Assembly: GCF_014695375.1 (NCBI RefSeq)
Contig: NZ_JACJOG010000059.1
Location: forward strand, 62,001 to 126,000
From: Coleofasciculus sp. FACHB-T130
GTDB taxonomy: Bacteria > Cyanobacteriota > Cyanobacteriia > Cyanobacteriales > FACHB-T130
Direction of reading: 5' to 3'
Length of the DNA: 64,000 bases
Shown: in pieces, positions 1 to 9,347 of the stretch
How the letters are laid out: each line of letters starts with the position of its first letter
How positions within the stretch are numbered: the first letter of the stretch is position 1
Notes under the pieces: generated by a model
Told to the model about the DNA's origin: nothing
The model's database searches: none
The model's input: only the letters and a program-made list of their open reading frames with translations
Made by a program: the position numbers and the translations under genes

Positions 1-180
1 GATTTTGAACTGGTGCTGTGTTTACCGTTAGAAAAAGCCCAGGCGTTAATCAAACGACTGGGCAAAGGAGCCGCTGTGGTCGGGAAAATTACTACCGGCT
101 CAAACGTCTTGTTAGGAGACTCTACCGGCGTCTATCCCGACCAACAACTCACCCTAAGCCAAAGCTTTCAGCATTTTTAA
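1..180 (+). CDS. thiL: Thiamine-monophosphate kinase, C-terminal end (partial)
   Basis: This is the last 59 residues of a gene that begins before the window. The first codons read DFELVLCLP, which fits the end of the GGEDFEL motif that starts the C-terminal domain of ThiL, the ATP-dependent kinase making thiamine diphosphate from thiamine monophosphate. The ending LSQSFQHF is typical of cyanobacterial ThiL. Related AIR-synthase-fold proteins (SelD, HypE, PurM) are the alternatives and seem less likely. The stop codon at 178-180 overlaps the stop of convergent gap2 (177-179), so the two genes end inside each other with no room for a separate terminator. Confidence 0.72.
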   Translation, partial: DFELVLCLPLEKAQALIKRLGKGAAVVGKITTGSNVLLGDSTGVYPDQQLTLSQSFQHF

Positions 181-1190
181 GCTTTCCACTTCTGACCCAC
201 CAGTTCAGCCAAGTCTACAACCCGCTGAGAGTAACCCCACTCGTTGTCATACCAAGAGACAACTTTAACCAGGTCTCCGCCCATAACCATCGTTAGACTG
301 GCGTCCACAATGGAAGAAGCATCGGTACCCCGATAATCGCTGGAGACTAGCTCCAGTTCGTTGTATTCCAGAACGCCTTGCATAGGGCCTTCAGCAGCAG
401 CTTTCAGCGCTTGGTTCACTTCATCCGCGAAGGTTTGCTTCTCGACTTGAATCACCAAATCCACTACGGAAACGTTTGGAGTAGGCACCCGCAAAGCAAT
501 TCCATTCAGCTTGCCCTTCAGCTCTGGCAACACCAAAGCTACTGCTTTGGCAGCACCTGTTGAAGTGGGAACAATGTTGAGCGCTGCTGCCCGTGCCCGC
601 CGCAAATCCCGGTGAGAAGCATCCAGTAAGCGCTGGTCGCCGGTATAGCTGTGGGTGGTGGTCATCGTGCCTTTAATAATGCCGAAGTTTTCGTGCAGCA
701 CTTTGGCAACAGGCGCTAGGCAGTTGGTGGTGCAGCTGGCATTGCTGATCACAACGTGCTTGTCGTGGTCGTAGTCTTTATCGTTGACGCCTACCACAAA
801 GGTGCCGTCATCGTTTTTACCGGGAGCGGTAATCAGAACTTTCTTCGCTCCAGCCTTTATATGCTTGGATGCCCCTTCCTTGCTGGTAAAGACGCCAGTT
901 GATTCGATAATCAGGTCAATGTCCCAATCTTTCCAGGGCAAGTTTTCTGGGTTGCGATCCGATGTGCATTTGACCGTTTTGCCGTTAACAGTGATGGAGT
1001 TGTCATCGTAACTGATATCAGCGTTAAACTTCCCAAGCATGGAATCATATTTCAGCAAGTGGGAGTTGGTTCTTGGGTCAGAAGTGTCATTGATCGCGAC
1101 GACTTCTATATGGCTATTTTCCCGACCCAGCCAGCATCGCATAAAGTTACGTCCGATGCGTCCAAAACCGTTGATCGCTACTCTAATCAC
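177..1190 (-). CDS. gap2: Glyceraldehyde-3-phosphate dehydrogenase, Calvin-cycle type
   Basis: It catalyses reversible conversion of 1,3-bisphosphoglycerate to glyceraldehyde 3-phosphate in the cytoplasm, using NADPH or NADH. The N-terminal Rossmann motif INGFGRIGR, the catalytic cysteine in SNASCTTNC and the C-terminal [10 protein letters not shown] are all present. I chose the GTG at 1190, just before IRVAINGFG, because it gives 337 residues, the usual Gap2 length. The longer reading frame to 1265 would add 25 unrelated residues. The sequence resembles the dual-cofactor Gap2 of cyanobacteria and plastids rather than glycolytic Gap1. That assignment rests on overall similarity recalled from the family. 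It is transcribed alone and convergently with thiL. Confidence 0.95.
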   Translation of the reverse strand: MIRVAINGFGRIGRNFMRCWLGRENSHIEVVAINDTSDPRTNSHLLKYDSMLGKFNADISYDDNSITVNGKTVKCTSDRNPENLPWKDWDIDLIIESTGVFTSKEGASKHIKAGAKKVLITAPGKNDDGTFVVGVNDKDYDHDKHVVISNASCTTNCLAPVAKVLHENFGIIKGTMTTTHSYTGDQRLLDASHRDLRRARAAALNIVPTSTGAAKAVALVLPELKGKLNGIALRVPTPNVSVVDLVIQVEKQTFADEVNQALKAAAEGPMQGVLEYNELELVSSDYRGTDASSIVDASLTMVMGGDLVKVVSWYDNEWGYSQRVVDLAELVGQKWKA

Positions 1191-1795
1191 AGCGTCTTGC
1201 CCTCTGTCTTGTGACCTACAGAATTTCCTGTTAATGACCCCAATCATATCGCAAAGGCTGAACAATTCTACCTAGTGGTTTGCAGCGATCCTCCTAAATC
1301 GAATCCGTTGTGGGATCGAAACGAATCTTTCTTGACTGGACAAAGGACAAAATCTAGAGCAACTGCGCGATCGCTGACGCGCTTGTTTCCAGCGTGGCTC
1401 AACTTCATACCGCTAGAGGCTATGGGAAGGGGCGCGAGTCGAAGCGGAAGCGAACCTATTTTGAGGCTTTTGCGAGCTGAATTTTGGCCTAGATAATTAT
1501 TTTATTGGTTTTTTCTCCGATTTAGGCGATTTAATTGCTAATTAAATCTATTTTCTTATTATTAATCCCTGTAAAAACTTGTAGCTATTGTTTGGTACGA
1601 ATAGTGCCTAAAAGCATAAAGTGAAGAATTTCAATTTTTTGACAGTAGTAGCATTAGGTACTCTGAAAACTACAGAAATCGCAAGTTTTAGGGTACTCGA
1701 TCTCATTCCAGCGCATAGTCTAACTGGTTGTTCCATATCTACCCCGAAACTGGTTGCTTAAGTTAAAAGCACTGATTGAGTTGTTTAACCTCGCT
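1191..1795. other. Intergenic region upstream of gap2, no gene seen
   Basis: About 600 bases with stops in all frames apart from short unconvincing ORFs. It must hold the gap2 promoter. A perfect 9-bp inverted repeat with a 3-base loop lies at 1528-1548. The 3' part runs into the decayed TPR gene. Confidence 0.5.
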
Positions 1796-2054
1796 TACGA
1801 GTTACGGAGGCTAGGTTAAGTACAAAGAAACGCTACCAGCTTTTGACCAAGTGCTGAAACTTAAGCCGAGACGACTTCATCGCCTGGTATTTACGAGGCT
1901 ACACGCTTAGTAAAGGACAGTATCAAGAAGCGATCGCCCACTCGCTAACTATGATGAAGCCATTCAACCCCAGCCAAATTACCTATTAGCGTTGTTTGAG
2001 AAAGGGAATGCTCTGCCTGAATCGGGACGTTCTGAAGCATTCAAGAATCATTAA
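1796..2054 (+). pseudogene. Remnant of a tetratricopeptide-repeat (TPR) protein
   Basis: No open frame spans this stretch, yet consecutive pieces in shifting frames read as TPR repeats: YELRRLG, then YKETLPAFDQVLKLKP from 1821, then DDFIAWYLRGYTLSKGQYQEAIA, then YDEAIQPQPNYLLALFEKGNAL ending at the TAA 2052-2054. Alternating aromatic, Ala and Pro positions fit about two and a half TPR units of the kind common in cyanobacterial scaffold proteins. At least three frameshifts separate the pieces and no start or ribosome site is visible. I read it as a decayed fragment, perhaps left by deletion of a larger gene. Sequencing error cannot explain this many shifts easily. Confidence 0.72.
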
Positions 2055-2104
2055 AATAATGATTCAAAATTAAAACGGCTCGTAATTTTGAATCATTATT
2101 TTAA
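2051..2104. terminator. Perfect 22-bp inverted repeat, probable terminator
   Basis: Arms 2051-2072 and 2083-2104 are perfectly complementary around a 10-base loop. The stem is AT-rich and starts inside the stop codon of the TPR remnant, 7 bases beyond the nadD stop. It could terminate nadD transcription, but an arm this long and perfect also fits a small mobile palindrome. Confidence 0.6.
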
Positions 2105-2111
2105 TTCCAAA

Positions 2112-2750
2112 TTAATTTAAAATCTCGCCTCCGTAGAGGTTGTGGATGGAAATATATACTCTGACAGCTTCTGGGACTAAATAACGAATCGAGTGTTTTT
2201 GGCGACAATAGTGGCGAATCAAACTTGATGAAATGCCCACTTTCGGCATTTTCAACAACTGCCAGCGAATCGTCAACTCTTGGGCGACAAGCTGTTGAAC
2301 AATCTGCTGGCAGAGCAAATTTTCTCGGTTATCATCCACCGGGATCGGCAGTTCTTCTGGACGCGGTGCCACCAACCATTCACAAGCGGGTACAAGTTCC
2401 TGCCGTCGATGCCAACGAGGTAAGGTTTTGAAGGCGTCCGTGCCAATAATCCAGTGCCAGCGGCTATTTGGGTAGAGAATCTGGAGGTCTAAAAGGGTAT
2501 TAATGGCATAATCTGGACGGGTGCAATTTGTCTCTAGAGGCGAGAAAACAAAGTTTGGATGGTCTGCGATCGCTTGTTGCACCATTTGAGCGCGATGCTC
2601 AAATTCCACCGCCACTTTGTAGGCAGGACAGCGACTCGGTACCCAAATGACCTGGTTTAGAGCCGCTTGAGATAAAGCAGTTTCCGCCATCAACAGGTGT
2701 CCACAGTGAATGGGATCAAAGGTTCCACCCAAAATTCCCAAGTTTTGCAT
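2112..2750 (-). CDS. nadD: Nicotinate-nucleotide adenylyltransferase
   Basis: It adenylates nicotinate mononucleotide with ATP to make deamido-NAD in NAD synthesis. The N-terminus shows the nucleotidyltransferase motif GGTFDPIHCGH (residues 8-18), and ISSSLIR near residue 175 matches the second signature (ISSTxIR). The length of 212 residues is normal for the family. The ATG at 2750 directly precedes the conserved N-terminal strand. It is followed by a strong inverted repeat and appears monocistronic. Confidence 0.93.
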   Translation of the reverse strand: MQNLGILGGTFDPIHCGHLLMAETALSQAALNQVIWVPSRCPAYKVAVEFEHRAQMVQQAIADHPNFVFSPLETNCTRPDYAINTLLDLQILYPNSRWHWIIGTDAFKTLPRWHRRQELVPACEWLVAPRPEELPIPVDDNRENLLCQQIVQQLVAQELTIRWQLLKMPKVGISSSLIRHYCRQKHSIRYLVPEAVRVYISIHNLYGGEILN

Positions 2751-3079
2751 ACAAGATCCGTTGTGGCTTGTTTCCTATTCTCTAGGTTAAGCAGTAAAAA
2801 TGCGGATGATCTGCTACTGTCTTGGTGTTAGTCTTTGCAGGAAGTTTCCGGACTGAAATGCATTTTGACGTGTAAAGATAAAAACCATCCCATGATAGAA
2901 GCCGCTCTATTTAGGAATGACCTAAAGTGCAGTTATAGCGACCGAAAGCGGATTCTGCGATCGCGCTCTGGGATTGTGCTGTAAATCTTGGCAAGGTTGT
3001 ATCAAGAAAAATCAATTCTTGATATGATAGCGCGTGTTATCCGTGCAGCCTGGTGTGGTGTGGTGTGTAAGGAGCTAAG
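2751..3079. promoter_or_regulatory. nadD/murC divergent upstream region
   Basis: This 329-base gap holds the promoters of two divergent genes. Three tandem TGGTG units lie at 3051-3065, directly before the murC Shine-Dalgarno sequence AAGGAG (3069-3074, five bases from ATG). No clear -10/-35 pair could be assigned by eye. Confidence 0.45.
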
Positions 3080-4621
3080 ATGCCGAATACTGTTGATTTT
3101 ACCGGGAGGCCGTTTCATTTCATCGGCATTGGTGGAATTGGAATGTCAGCTCTCGCCTACGTTCTAGCCAAGCGTAAGCTGCCTGTATCTGGATCGGATA
3201 TTCATTCCAGCCATATTACTAAACGTTTGCAGGCCGTTGGCACTCATGTTTTTGGAAGTCAAGACGCCGCAAACTTGGAATTTTTTCAACCAACCGAGGA
3301 CTCAGCCTACGAAGCATTACCAACGGCAGTCATTGGTATAAGCGATCGCCTGGAACCCTCCAGGGAACCTGTAGAAACTGGAGCAACTCGGTCGAGTAAT
3401 CGAGGGTCATCTACGAACCTAAGGGCAATGGCTCTGCCCCAAGTGATTTGTTCAACTGCAATCAATCCGGCAAACTCTGAATATCGGGCAGCTATTGAAT
3501 TAGGCTGTCCGATTTTTCATCGTTCTGATTTATTAGCAGCTTTGATTCAGGATTACCAAAGTATTGCTGTCGCTGGTACTCATGGGAAAACTACAACTAG
3601 CAGTTTGATTGGGTATTTACTGCTACAAGCAGGATTAGACCCAACAATCGTGGTAGGCGGTGAAGTGAATGCCTGGGGAGGCAACGCACGGTTAGGAGAC
3701 GGTCCCTATCTAGTCGCGGAAGCGGATGAATCAGATGGGTCGTTATCGAGACTCTCAGCCGCAATTGGTGTGATTACAAATATTGAACTGGATCATCCAG
3801 ATCACTATGAATCGCTCGAAGAGGTGATTAGCACCTTCCAGATATTCGCTAAACGCTGTAAAACCTTGGTGGGGTGCATTGATTGTGCTGTAGTTAGAGA
3901 TTCTCTGCAACCCGCAATCAGCTATAGCTTGCAGCGAGATTCTGGGGCTGATTATACGGTCGATCGGGTGGATTATCGGGCGGATGGCACAGAGGCACAA
4001 GTTTGGGAACGGGGAGAAATTCTGGGGAAGCTCTCCTTAAAGTTGCTAGGCAAGCACAATCTCAGCAATGCCCTAGCAGCCGTGGCTGTGGGTCGTCAGC
4101 TGGGGATGGATTTTGAGGTAATTGCAGAGGCGATCGCGACCTTCGAGGGTGCCCGCCGCCGATTTGAGCTGCGGGGCGAGCGTAATGGCATCTACTTTGT
4201 GGATGATTATGCCCACCATCCCAGCGAACTTCTGGCAACCCTGTCAGCAGCTCGCTTGCAAGTGTTGCCGCCGCGAAGGCTTGTCGCTATTTTCCAACCA
4301 CACCGCTACAGCCGGACGCTCGCTTTTTTACCGGAATTTGCTCAATCTTTTAAAGATGCCGATATTGTGATTCTCAGCGATATTTATAGCGCCGGAGAAC
4401 CTAATTTGGGGCAAATTAGCGGTGAACAAGTCGCGGAATTAGTGGCGGGTAATCATCCGAACGTGCATTACCAACCGTCTCTCCCGTCCATCTGTAAGTT
4501 ACTTACAGATACCCTTCGACCGGGCGATTTGGCTCTGTTTTTGGGGGCGGGGAATCTAAATCAGATTATTCCTGAGGTCATGGCGTTCTATCAAAAAACT
4601 GACGAAGCCAGTCTCAAGTAA
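3080..4621 (+). CDS. murC: UDP-N-acetylmuramate--L-alanine ligase
   Basis: It adds L-alanine to UDP-MurNAc, the first amino acid step of peptidoglycan precursor synthesis in the cytoplasm. The N-terminal UDP-binding motif GIGGIGMS is at residues 16-23 and the ATP-binding loop GTHGKTT at 166-172. EADESDG near 214-220 and DDYAHHP near 375 are further Mur-ligase signatures. At 513 residues it is somewhat long. The excess lies at about 72-118, a low-similarity stretch rich in Ser, Arg and Glu between the UDP-binding domain and LPQVICSTAI. The start follows a good AAGGAG. murB follows 139 bases downstream on the same strand. Confidence 0.96.
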   Translation: MPNTVDFTGRPFHFIGIGGIGMSALAYVLAKRKLPVSGSDIHSSHITKRLQAVGTHVFGSQDAANLEFFQPTEDSAYEALPTAVIGISDRLEPSREPVETGATRSSNRGSSTNLRAMALPQVICSTAINPANSEYRAAIELGCPIFHRSDLLAALIQDYQSIAVAGTHGKTTTSSLIGYLLLQAGLDPTIVVGGEVNAWGGNARLGDGPYLVAEADESDGSLSRLSAAIGVITNIELDHPDHYESLEEVISTFQIFAKRCKTLVGCIDCAVVRDSLQPAISYSLQRDSGADYTVDRVDYRADGTEAQVWERGEILGKLSLKLLGKHNLSNALAAVAVGRQLGMDFEVIAEAIATFEGARRRFELRGERNGIYFVDDYAHHPSELLATLSAARLQVLPPRRLVAIFQPHRYSRTLAFLPEFAQSFKDADIVILSDIYSAGEPNLGQISGEQVAELVAGNHPNVHYQPSLPSICKLLTDTLRPGDLALFLGAGNLNQIIPEVMAFYQKTDEASLK

Positions 4622-4760
4622 TCGGTGATGACTGAATCCGTTAGCTGCATTGAAGTCGTACTTATGAGTAAAGAAGTTCCCAGCTAACAGATTCACTCAA
4701 AATTACTCAAAACTCATGTTGTGGCCTCAGCTGTCTCGGCATTCAAATTTGTGAATTGAT

Positions 4761-5741
4761 ATGACTCTCTCTTATGATCCAGCCAGCGTTGTAAACGCTT
4801 CTTCCCCCCAGAAAAAATCCACCAAGTCTTCTTCCCCGCTTTACCTACCAGGAACCGATTGTATTGTGCGATCGCAAGCTCCCCTCTCCAGCCTGACCTC
4901 TTTTCGAGTGGGAGGACCAGCCGAATGGTATGTAGCTCCCCGCCGTACCGAAGAACTGCAAGCTAGTTTTGAGTGGGCGCGGTATCAAGAATTGTCGATC
5001 ACCCTCTTGGGAGCCGGTTCAAACTTACTGGTGAGCGATAAAGGTCTTCCCGGTTTAGCCATCTGTACTCGCCATCTCCGCCACACCAGCTTCGACCCCG
5101 AAACGGGTCAGGTGAGTGCAGGTGCCGGAGAACCCATCGCCCGCCTCGCATGGCAGGCAGCAGAACGCGGTTGGCAAGGGTTGGAATGGGCTGTTGGCAT
5201 CCCCGGTACAGTCGGCGGCGCAGTGGTGATGAATGCAGGCGCTCACACCAGCTGTACCGCTGATATTTTAGTCAACGTCCAAGCCCTCTCACCCAGCGGA
5301 AAAGCTGAGATTTTGACACCACAACAACTGGGATTTGCCTACCGCACCTCAATTCTGCAAGGAGGCGATCGCTTGGTGACACAGGCAACCTTCCAACTCG
5401 AACCGGGAGCCGACCCAGCTCAAGTTATGGCAACAACTGCCAAACATCTAGAGCAACGGCGAACCACTCAACCCTACCATTTGCCAAGTTGCGGCAGCGT
5501 TTTCCGCAATCCCGATTCTCACAAAGCTGCCTGGTTGATCGAACAAACCGGACTCAAAGGCTACCAGATTGGCGGTGCCCAAGTCGCCCAACGCCATGCC
5601 AACTTTATCCTCAACTGTGGCGGTGCTAAAGCAAGCGATATTTTCCATTTGATTCGCTATGTTCAGCAGCAAGTGGAACAGCATTGGTCTCTGTGCTTAG
5701 AACCAGAAGTGAAAATCTTAGGTGAGTTTCAGCCTGCTTAA
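4761..5741 (+). CDS. murB: UDP-N-acetylenolpyruvoylglucosamine reductase
   Basis: This FAD enzyme reduces the enolpyruvyl group with NADPH to give UDP-MurNAc, the substrate of MurC encoded just upstream. Visible signatures are TSFRVGGPA (about residue 46), the FAD-binding [27 protein letters not shown], and the catalytic-serine loop SCGSVFRNP near 249. The first 30 residues are Ser/Lys-rich and not conserved, as in many cyanobacterial MurB proteins, so an internal start is possible. The murC-murB pairing is typical for cyanobacteria. Confidence 0.95.
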   Translation: MTLSYDPASVVNASSPQKKSTKSSSPLYLPGTDCIVRSQAPLSSLTSFRVGGPAEWYVAPRRTEELQASFEWARYQELSITLLGAGSNLLVSDKGLPGLAICTRHLRHTSFDPETGQVSAGAGEPIARLAWQAAERGWQGLEWAVGIPGTVGGAVVMNAGAHTSCTADILVNVQALSPSGKAEILTPQQLGFAYRTSILQGGDRLVTQATFQLEPGADPAQVMATTAKHLEQRRTTQPYHLPSCGSVFRNPDSHKAAWLIEQTGLKGYQIGGAQVAQRHANFILNCGGAKASDIFHLIRYVQQQVEQHWSLCLEPEVKILGEFQPA

Positions 5742-5814
5742 AGGTGTCGCCAGACGCCAGGGATACTAAGATTGAAATTGGCTTGCAAGTCTATCGCATA
5801 CGGCATTAATAGTT

Positions 5815-6153
5815 ATGACACAGAAAGGATTTGGCTTTGGCTTAGGCAAAATGAAAGAACTAGCCGAAGCTTTTAAAAAAGCCCAGCAGGTTCAAGAAGG
5901 TGCCAAAAGGCTCCAAGAAGAATTGGAGCAAATGGAGATTGGGGGAGAGAGTAGCGGTGGAAGCGTTAAGGTTTTCCTCAGCGGCAATCAAGAACCTCTG
6001 CGGGTAGAAATTTCAGCAGACGCCTACAATCAGGGAGCAGATGCTCTAGCTGAACTTGTAACAGCGGCAATGAAAGATGCCTACGAAAAATCCACCGCAA
6101 CAATGCGACAGCGGATGGAAGACCTCACCAGTGGACTCGACCTGCCACTGTAA
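5815..6153 (+). CDS. ebfC: YbaB/EbfC family nucleoid-associated protein
   Basis: A 112-residue protein with the family pattern: an N-terminal amphipathic helix ([24 protein letters not shown], shown in part here by KAQQVQEG), a Gly/Ser loop ([11 protein letters not shown]), a beta section, and a C-terminal helix with [10 protein letters not shown]. YbaB/EbfC proteins are dimeric DNA-binding proteins thought to organise the nucleoid. It lies 73 bases after murB on the same strand and may be cotranscribed with it. A hairpin follows at 6198-6216. Confidence 0.9.
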   Translation: MTQKGFGFGLGKMKELAEAFKKAQQVQEGAKRLQEELEQMEIGGESSGGSVKVFLSGNQEPLRVEISADAYNQGADALAELVTAAMKDAYEKSTATMRQRMEDLTSGLDLPL

Positions 6154-6197
6154 CCCTTAAGGGATTTCCCAGGCATCAATATCTGCCGCTCTTCTTA

Positions 6198-6216
6198 GGC
6201 AGGCTTCTCGCCTGCC
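6198..6216. terminator. Hairpin downstream of ebfC
   Basis: GGCAGG and CCTGCC pair around a 7-base loop, 45 bases after the ebfC stop. No T-run follows, so termination activity is uncertain. Confidence 0.4.
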
Positions 6217-6370
6217 ACCTACTTATCGTAGAGAGACGGCTAGCAGGCAAAACTGCGGGAATATTTCCTAGGTTTAGCAATCTTTATAAGATACGCATAA
6301 TAACTTCAGGGATAGAGGAGAATTTGGCTCTACACTACTTTTTCTCTCCTCTGCTCCCTGGCTCTTCTGC

Positions 6371-7741
6371 CTATTGCGGCTGCTTTGCTGGCTGTATCTG
6401 TAGCCTTGGTAACTCCAAAAATGTTTTGTAGAGCCGATCTGCCAGCACTGTATTGGCTTCATCCGTCAAGTGAATGGCGTCTGAAAAAGCCTGACCTGGG
6501 AAATTCTGGTAAAGCTTGTAAAAATTCAGCACTTTCACATTTTCCGGAAAACTTCTCTGTAACTGCCCAGTCTTTGTGTCTATTTGTCCGTAACCGGCTT
6601 GCACTCGCTGGGTGTAGGTTGAACCGAGTTCGCTTAAAAGCTCACGTTCTCTAAGAGAAAGATTATTGGTTGAGCGCCCCGTAATTTCTGGCTGAACTAC
6701 CAAAACCAATGGAATCTGCGCCGCTGCTGTCAGACGAACCATCTGTGTCTGGTGATTTTGATAACGCTTGACCCGACGCTCCAACTCAGTGGTGTTAGCT
6801 GGCAGACGTTGTGCTAAAGGGACGCTTTCCTCACTCACTGCCATCGTCAGCTGGTCCACAGATGGTTGTGGTTTTAACACCCAATACTGTGTTGCTTTCA
6901 CTAAATAGGTTTGATTGAGCCAGCGATTCATGTCCTGAGTCAGCTCAAACCACAGATGCCCTGCTGCATTGTTCAGAAAGTTTTCTATATAAGGGATATC
7001 CGTTTCATTTTCAGTGCTGGGTAGCATTAAATCTGCATACCCGTTCAAAACCACAATCGCATCAGGCTGGTAAGGCAAAATCTGGAGGGCAAGCCCAGCC
7101 AGTTCGTTCCCCGAAGTATAACCAGGAACCGCCGCGTTAATGACACGATAGTTGCCTTCCCGAATCCGTAGCGGCAAGGCGAGTGCTTTCACCCGTTCTG
7201 GCTTGTAGTAGGGCAAGAAATCCGGGCGAAATTTCTCTGGAGAAGCTTTCTGCTGCTTTACCCGTATATTCAGACTACCTTCGAGCTTATGGGCAAACGT
7301 GGTTGCGTTATTGGAACTCATTTGACCAAAAGCTGTAGAACCGCCCAAAATGAAAATCCGAATTTCATCTTTGGGTTTCGCTTGAGAAACCGGCTGGTCA
7401 TCACGAAAACCCTGTTCGTTAATGCGCCAGAATTTGCTCTGTTGATTTCCTGCCAGCTGATATCCCACTGATAAACGCCGTTTGGCAACCAGACGCCCAG
7501 AATTCGGTAAACCCCCGTAGGTTTGCTGGTTTTGATCGAGGAATTTAAGGCGGTAGGCGGTAACTTCTGTCGGTTCACCTTCATAGGCTGCCAATTCAGC
7601 ATTTTTGCCCGCAACGCTCACAGCAACCCGTGCAAGCAGTTCCAAGAGAATCAAAATGAGGGGCAAAGCTAGGAGTAGGATGAGGAGCGAAGGCGGCTGG
7701 CGGCGTTTTTGATAAGGTTTGTAGCGGGACTTTTTAAACAT
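6371..7741 (-). CDS. Membrane-anchored SGNH/GDSL-type hydrolase-like protein
   Basis: I start this 456-residue protein at the ATG 7741, preceded by GAGG at a 10-base spacing. The longer open frame (to 7855) lacks a ribosome site. A basic N-terminus (MFKKSRYKPYQKRR) leads into a membrane segment at about 18-40, so the rest should face the periplasm. The SGNH pattern is visible: FILGGSTAFGQ (block I, Ser nucleophile), VVLNGYADLM (block III-like) and DAIHLTDEAN (block V Asp-x-x-His). Such proteins often de-esterify or acetylate polysaccharides, but the substrate here is unknown. It is divergent from the phosphatase gene at 8071. Confidence 0.75.
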   Translation of the reverse strand: MFKKSRYKPYQKRRQPPSLLILLLALPLILILLELLARVAVSVAGKNAELAAYEGEPTEVTAYRLKFLDQNQQTYGGLPNSGRLVAKRRLSVGYQLAGNQQSKFWRINEQGFRDDQPVSQAKPKDEIRIFILGGSTAFGQMSSNNATTFAHKLEGSLNIRVKQQKASPEKFRPDFLPYYKPERVKALALPLRIREGNYRVINAAVPGYTSGNELAGLALQILPYQPDAIVVLNGYADLMLPSTENETDIPYIENFLNNAAGHLWFELTQDMNRWLNQTYLVKATQYWVLKPQPSVDQLTMAVSEESVPLAQRLPANTTELERRVKRYQNHQTQMVRLTAAAQIPLVLVVQPEITGRSTNNLSLRERELLSELGSTYTQRVQAGYGQIDTKTGQLQRSFPENVKVLNFYKLYQNFPGQAFSDAIHLTDEANTVLADRLYKTFLELPRLQIQPAKQPQ

Positions 7742-8070
7742 CAAGTAATGAACCTCAAATGACCAACGAACAAAGGAAGTAAAAGGCAAAAAAGGATGAT
7801 TAAATGCTTGCCTTTCGCTTTCATGAGTTGCCGGTGGAGTCAAGCAGAATAACAAAAGTAAAGATTAACTCAATCCCGGCATTCGTTATCCCACTGCGAT
7901 CCCAGTATGCAGCAATTTCGTTGCTAAACTTAACACCAGGGTAGATGACCACTTATGATTAATGAGTTATACCGATTGGCTTTCCTCTAATGCTGGTGCG
8001 GAATTAGAGACTTGTGAATGGGGAAGTGTATCAATCATTAAACGTACAAAACTAGACATCTTAGCATCAA

Positions 8071-8547
8071 ATGTCCTACAAGTTATTATTCGTTTGCTTG
8101 GGCAATATTTGCCGGTCGCCTGCGGCAGAAAACATCATGAACCATTTGATTGAGCAAGCAAACTTAGAGGAACGGATCATCTGCGATTCTGCCGGTACAG
8201 CTGGTTATCACATTGGTCGTTCCCCCGACCGACGCATGGGAGTAGCCGCAGGACACAAAAAAATTAAACTCCAAGGTCAAGCGCGGCAGTTTCAAAGGTC
8301 TGACTTTGAGGACTTTGACCTGATTCTGGCAATGGATCGGGAGAATTACCGCGATATCCTCTCCCTTGACCCATCAGGGCAGTATCGGGACAAGGTGCGG
8401 CTGATGTGTGACTTTTGCACCCGCCATACTGCGACTGAGGTTCCTGACCCCTACTACGGTGGTCCGGAGGGGTTTAACCAAGTCATCGATTTACTTTTAG
8501 ATGCCTGTGAGGGTCTGCTACAACACGTTAGTCAGGCTAATCGCTAA
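8071..8547 (+). CDS. Low-molecular-weight protein-tyrosine phosphatase
   Basis: The N-terminal P-loop CLGNICRSP (C-x5-R-S, residues 9-17) and the general-acid motif DPYYGG (near 130) identify the LMW-PTP fold. The length of 158 residues is normal. These enzymes dephosphorylate protein tyrosines, and in bacteria they are often tied to exopolysaccharide export kinases. No BY-kinase is encoded nearby. The stop codon sits inside an inverted repeat shared with the convergent regulator gene. Confidence 0.92.
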   Translation: MSYKLLFVCLGNICRSPAAENIMNHLIEQANLEERIICDSAGTAGYHIGRSPDRRMGVAAGHKKIKLQGQARQFQRSDFEDFDLILAMDRENYRDILSLDPSGQYRDKVRLMCDFCTRHTATEVPDPYYGGPEGFNQVIDLLLDACEGLLQHVSQANR

Positions 8548-8580
8548 TGGGCTAATTCGATTCAATAATTAGCCATTAGC
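8543..8580. terminator. Bidirectional hairpin between convergent genes
   Basis: Arms 8543-8557 and 8567-8580 pair with a single bulge around a 9-base loop. The hairpin includes the phosphatase stop codon and ends 6 bases before the regulator stop, so it can serve both genes. It is built from GCTAATG-type heptamers. Confidence 0.6.
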
Positions 8581-8586
8581 AATTGA

Positions 8587-9252
8587 CTATTCCACTAGAT
8601 GATGCTCTAAGGCAAAACGCACCAGTTCGGCTCGGTTGCTAGTTTCCGTTTTTCTCAGCAGGTTGCTGACGTGCTTTTCCACCGTCCGAGGACTGAGGTG
8701 CAACTCGTTGCCGATGTCGGCGTTAGATAAACCCTTAGTGAGTAAATCGAGAACTTCCTGTTCTCGCTGAGTTAGGTTGAATGAGTTTGAAGGAGTATGT
8801 TGGGGAAGCCCAGGAGCTTCCACTTCCTTCTCTGGTGTGGCAACAGCATGAATCAGCGATCGCCATTCGACTTGAATCATCTGCGATCGCTCTAAAAGAT
8901 TGCGAATCACGGCCCCCAACTCATCCAACTCAAACGGCTTGGGCAGATACAGATCGCAGCCTAATTGGTAGCCCCGAATCCGTTCTGAGGTCGTTGCACG
9001 CTCCGTTAAGAAAATTACTGGTAATAGACGAAACGCTGGGCGTTGACGGAGACGCCGCACCAGTTCATAGCCATCCATCCGGGGCATCATAATGTCTGTT
9101 ACCAGCAAATGAGGATGATATGACTCAACTAAACTGAGAGCTGCTTGACCATCCTCAGCTGTAATAACTGAGTAGCCAGACATTTCCAGATAATCGCATA
9201 TAGAAAGCCGAATTCCTGGATCGTCATCGGCAACCACGATGAGCAAAGGCAT
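8587..9252 (-). CDS. LuxR/NarL-type response regulator, Ycf29-like
   Basis: An N-terminal receiver domain (ADDDPG acidic pocket, phospho-acceptor Asp in VTDIMMPRMDGYE, Lys in LPKPFE) is joined to a C-terminal helix-turn-helix (LTQREQEVLDLLTKGLSN and SPRTVEKHV). It is a DNA-binding two-component regulator. The domain order and sequence style recall Ycf29 of cyanobacteria and red algal plastids, though this is from memory. I chose ATG 9252, immediately before PLLIVVADDD. The longer frame to 9348 would add 32 residues and abut the divergent aldolase start. No histidine kinase gene is adjacent. Confidence 0.85.
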   Translation of the reverse strand: MPLLIVVADDDPGIRLSICDYLEMSGYSVITAEDGQAALSLVESYHPHLLVTDIMMPRMDGYELVRRLRQRPAFRLLPVIFLTERATTSERIRGYQLGCDLYLPKPFELDELGAVIRNLLERSQMIQVEWRSLIHAVATPEKEVEAPGLPQHTPSNSFNLTQREQEVLDLLTKGLSNADIGNELHLSPRTVEKHVSNLLRKTETSNRAELVRFALEHHLVE

Positions 9253-9347
9253 GGGCACAGAGGAAGAGCGTACATAACCCCTAGAATAGGTCAAGTCCAT
9301 CCTAAAAGTGGGAACACTGTTCTGCCTCTTAAGGTGAAAACTGACCA

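Noticed and set aside
1275-1496. 73-codon frame upstream of gap2
   Set aside because: No recognisable features and no ribosome site. Its Arg/Ser-rich composition looks like shadow coding.
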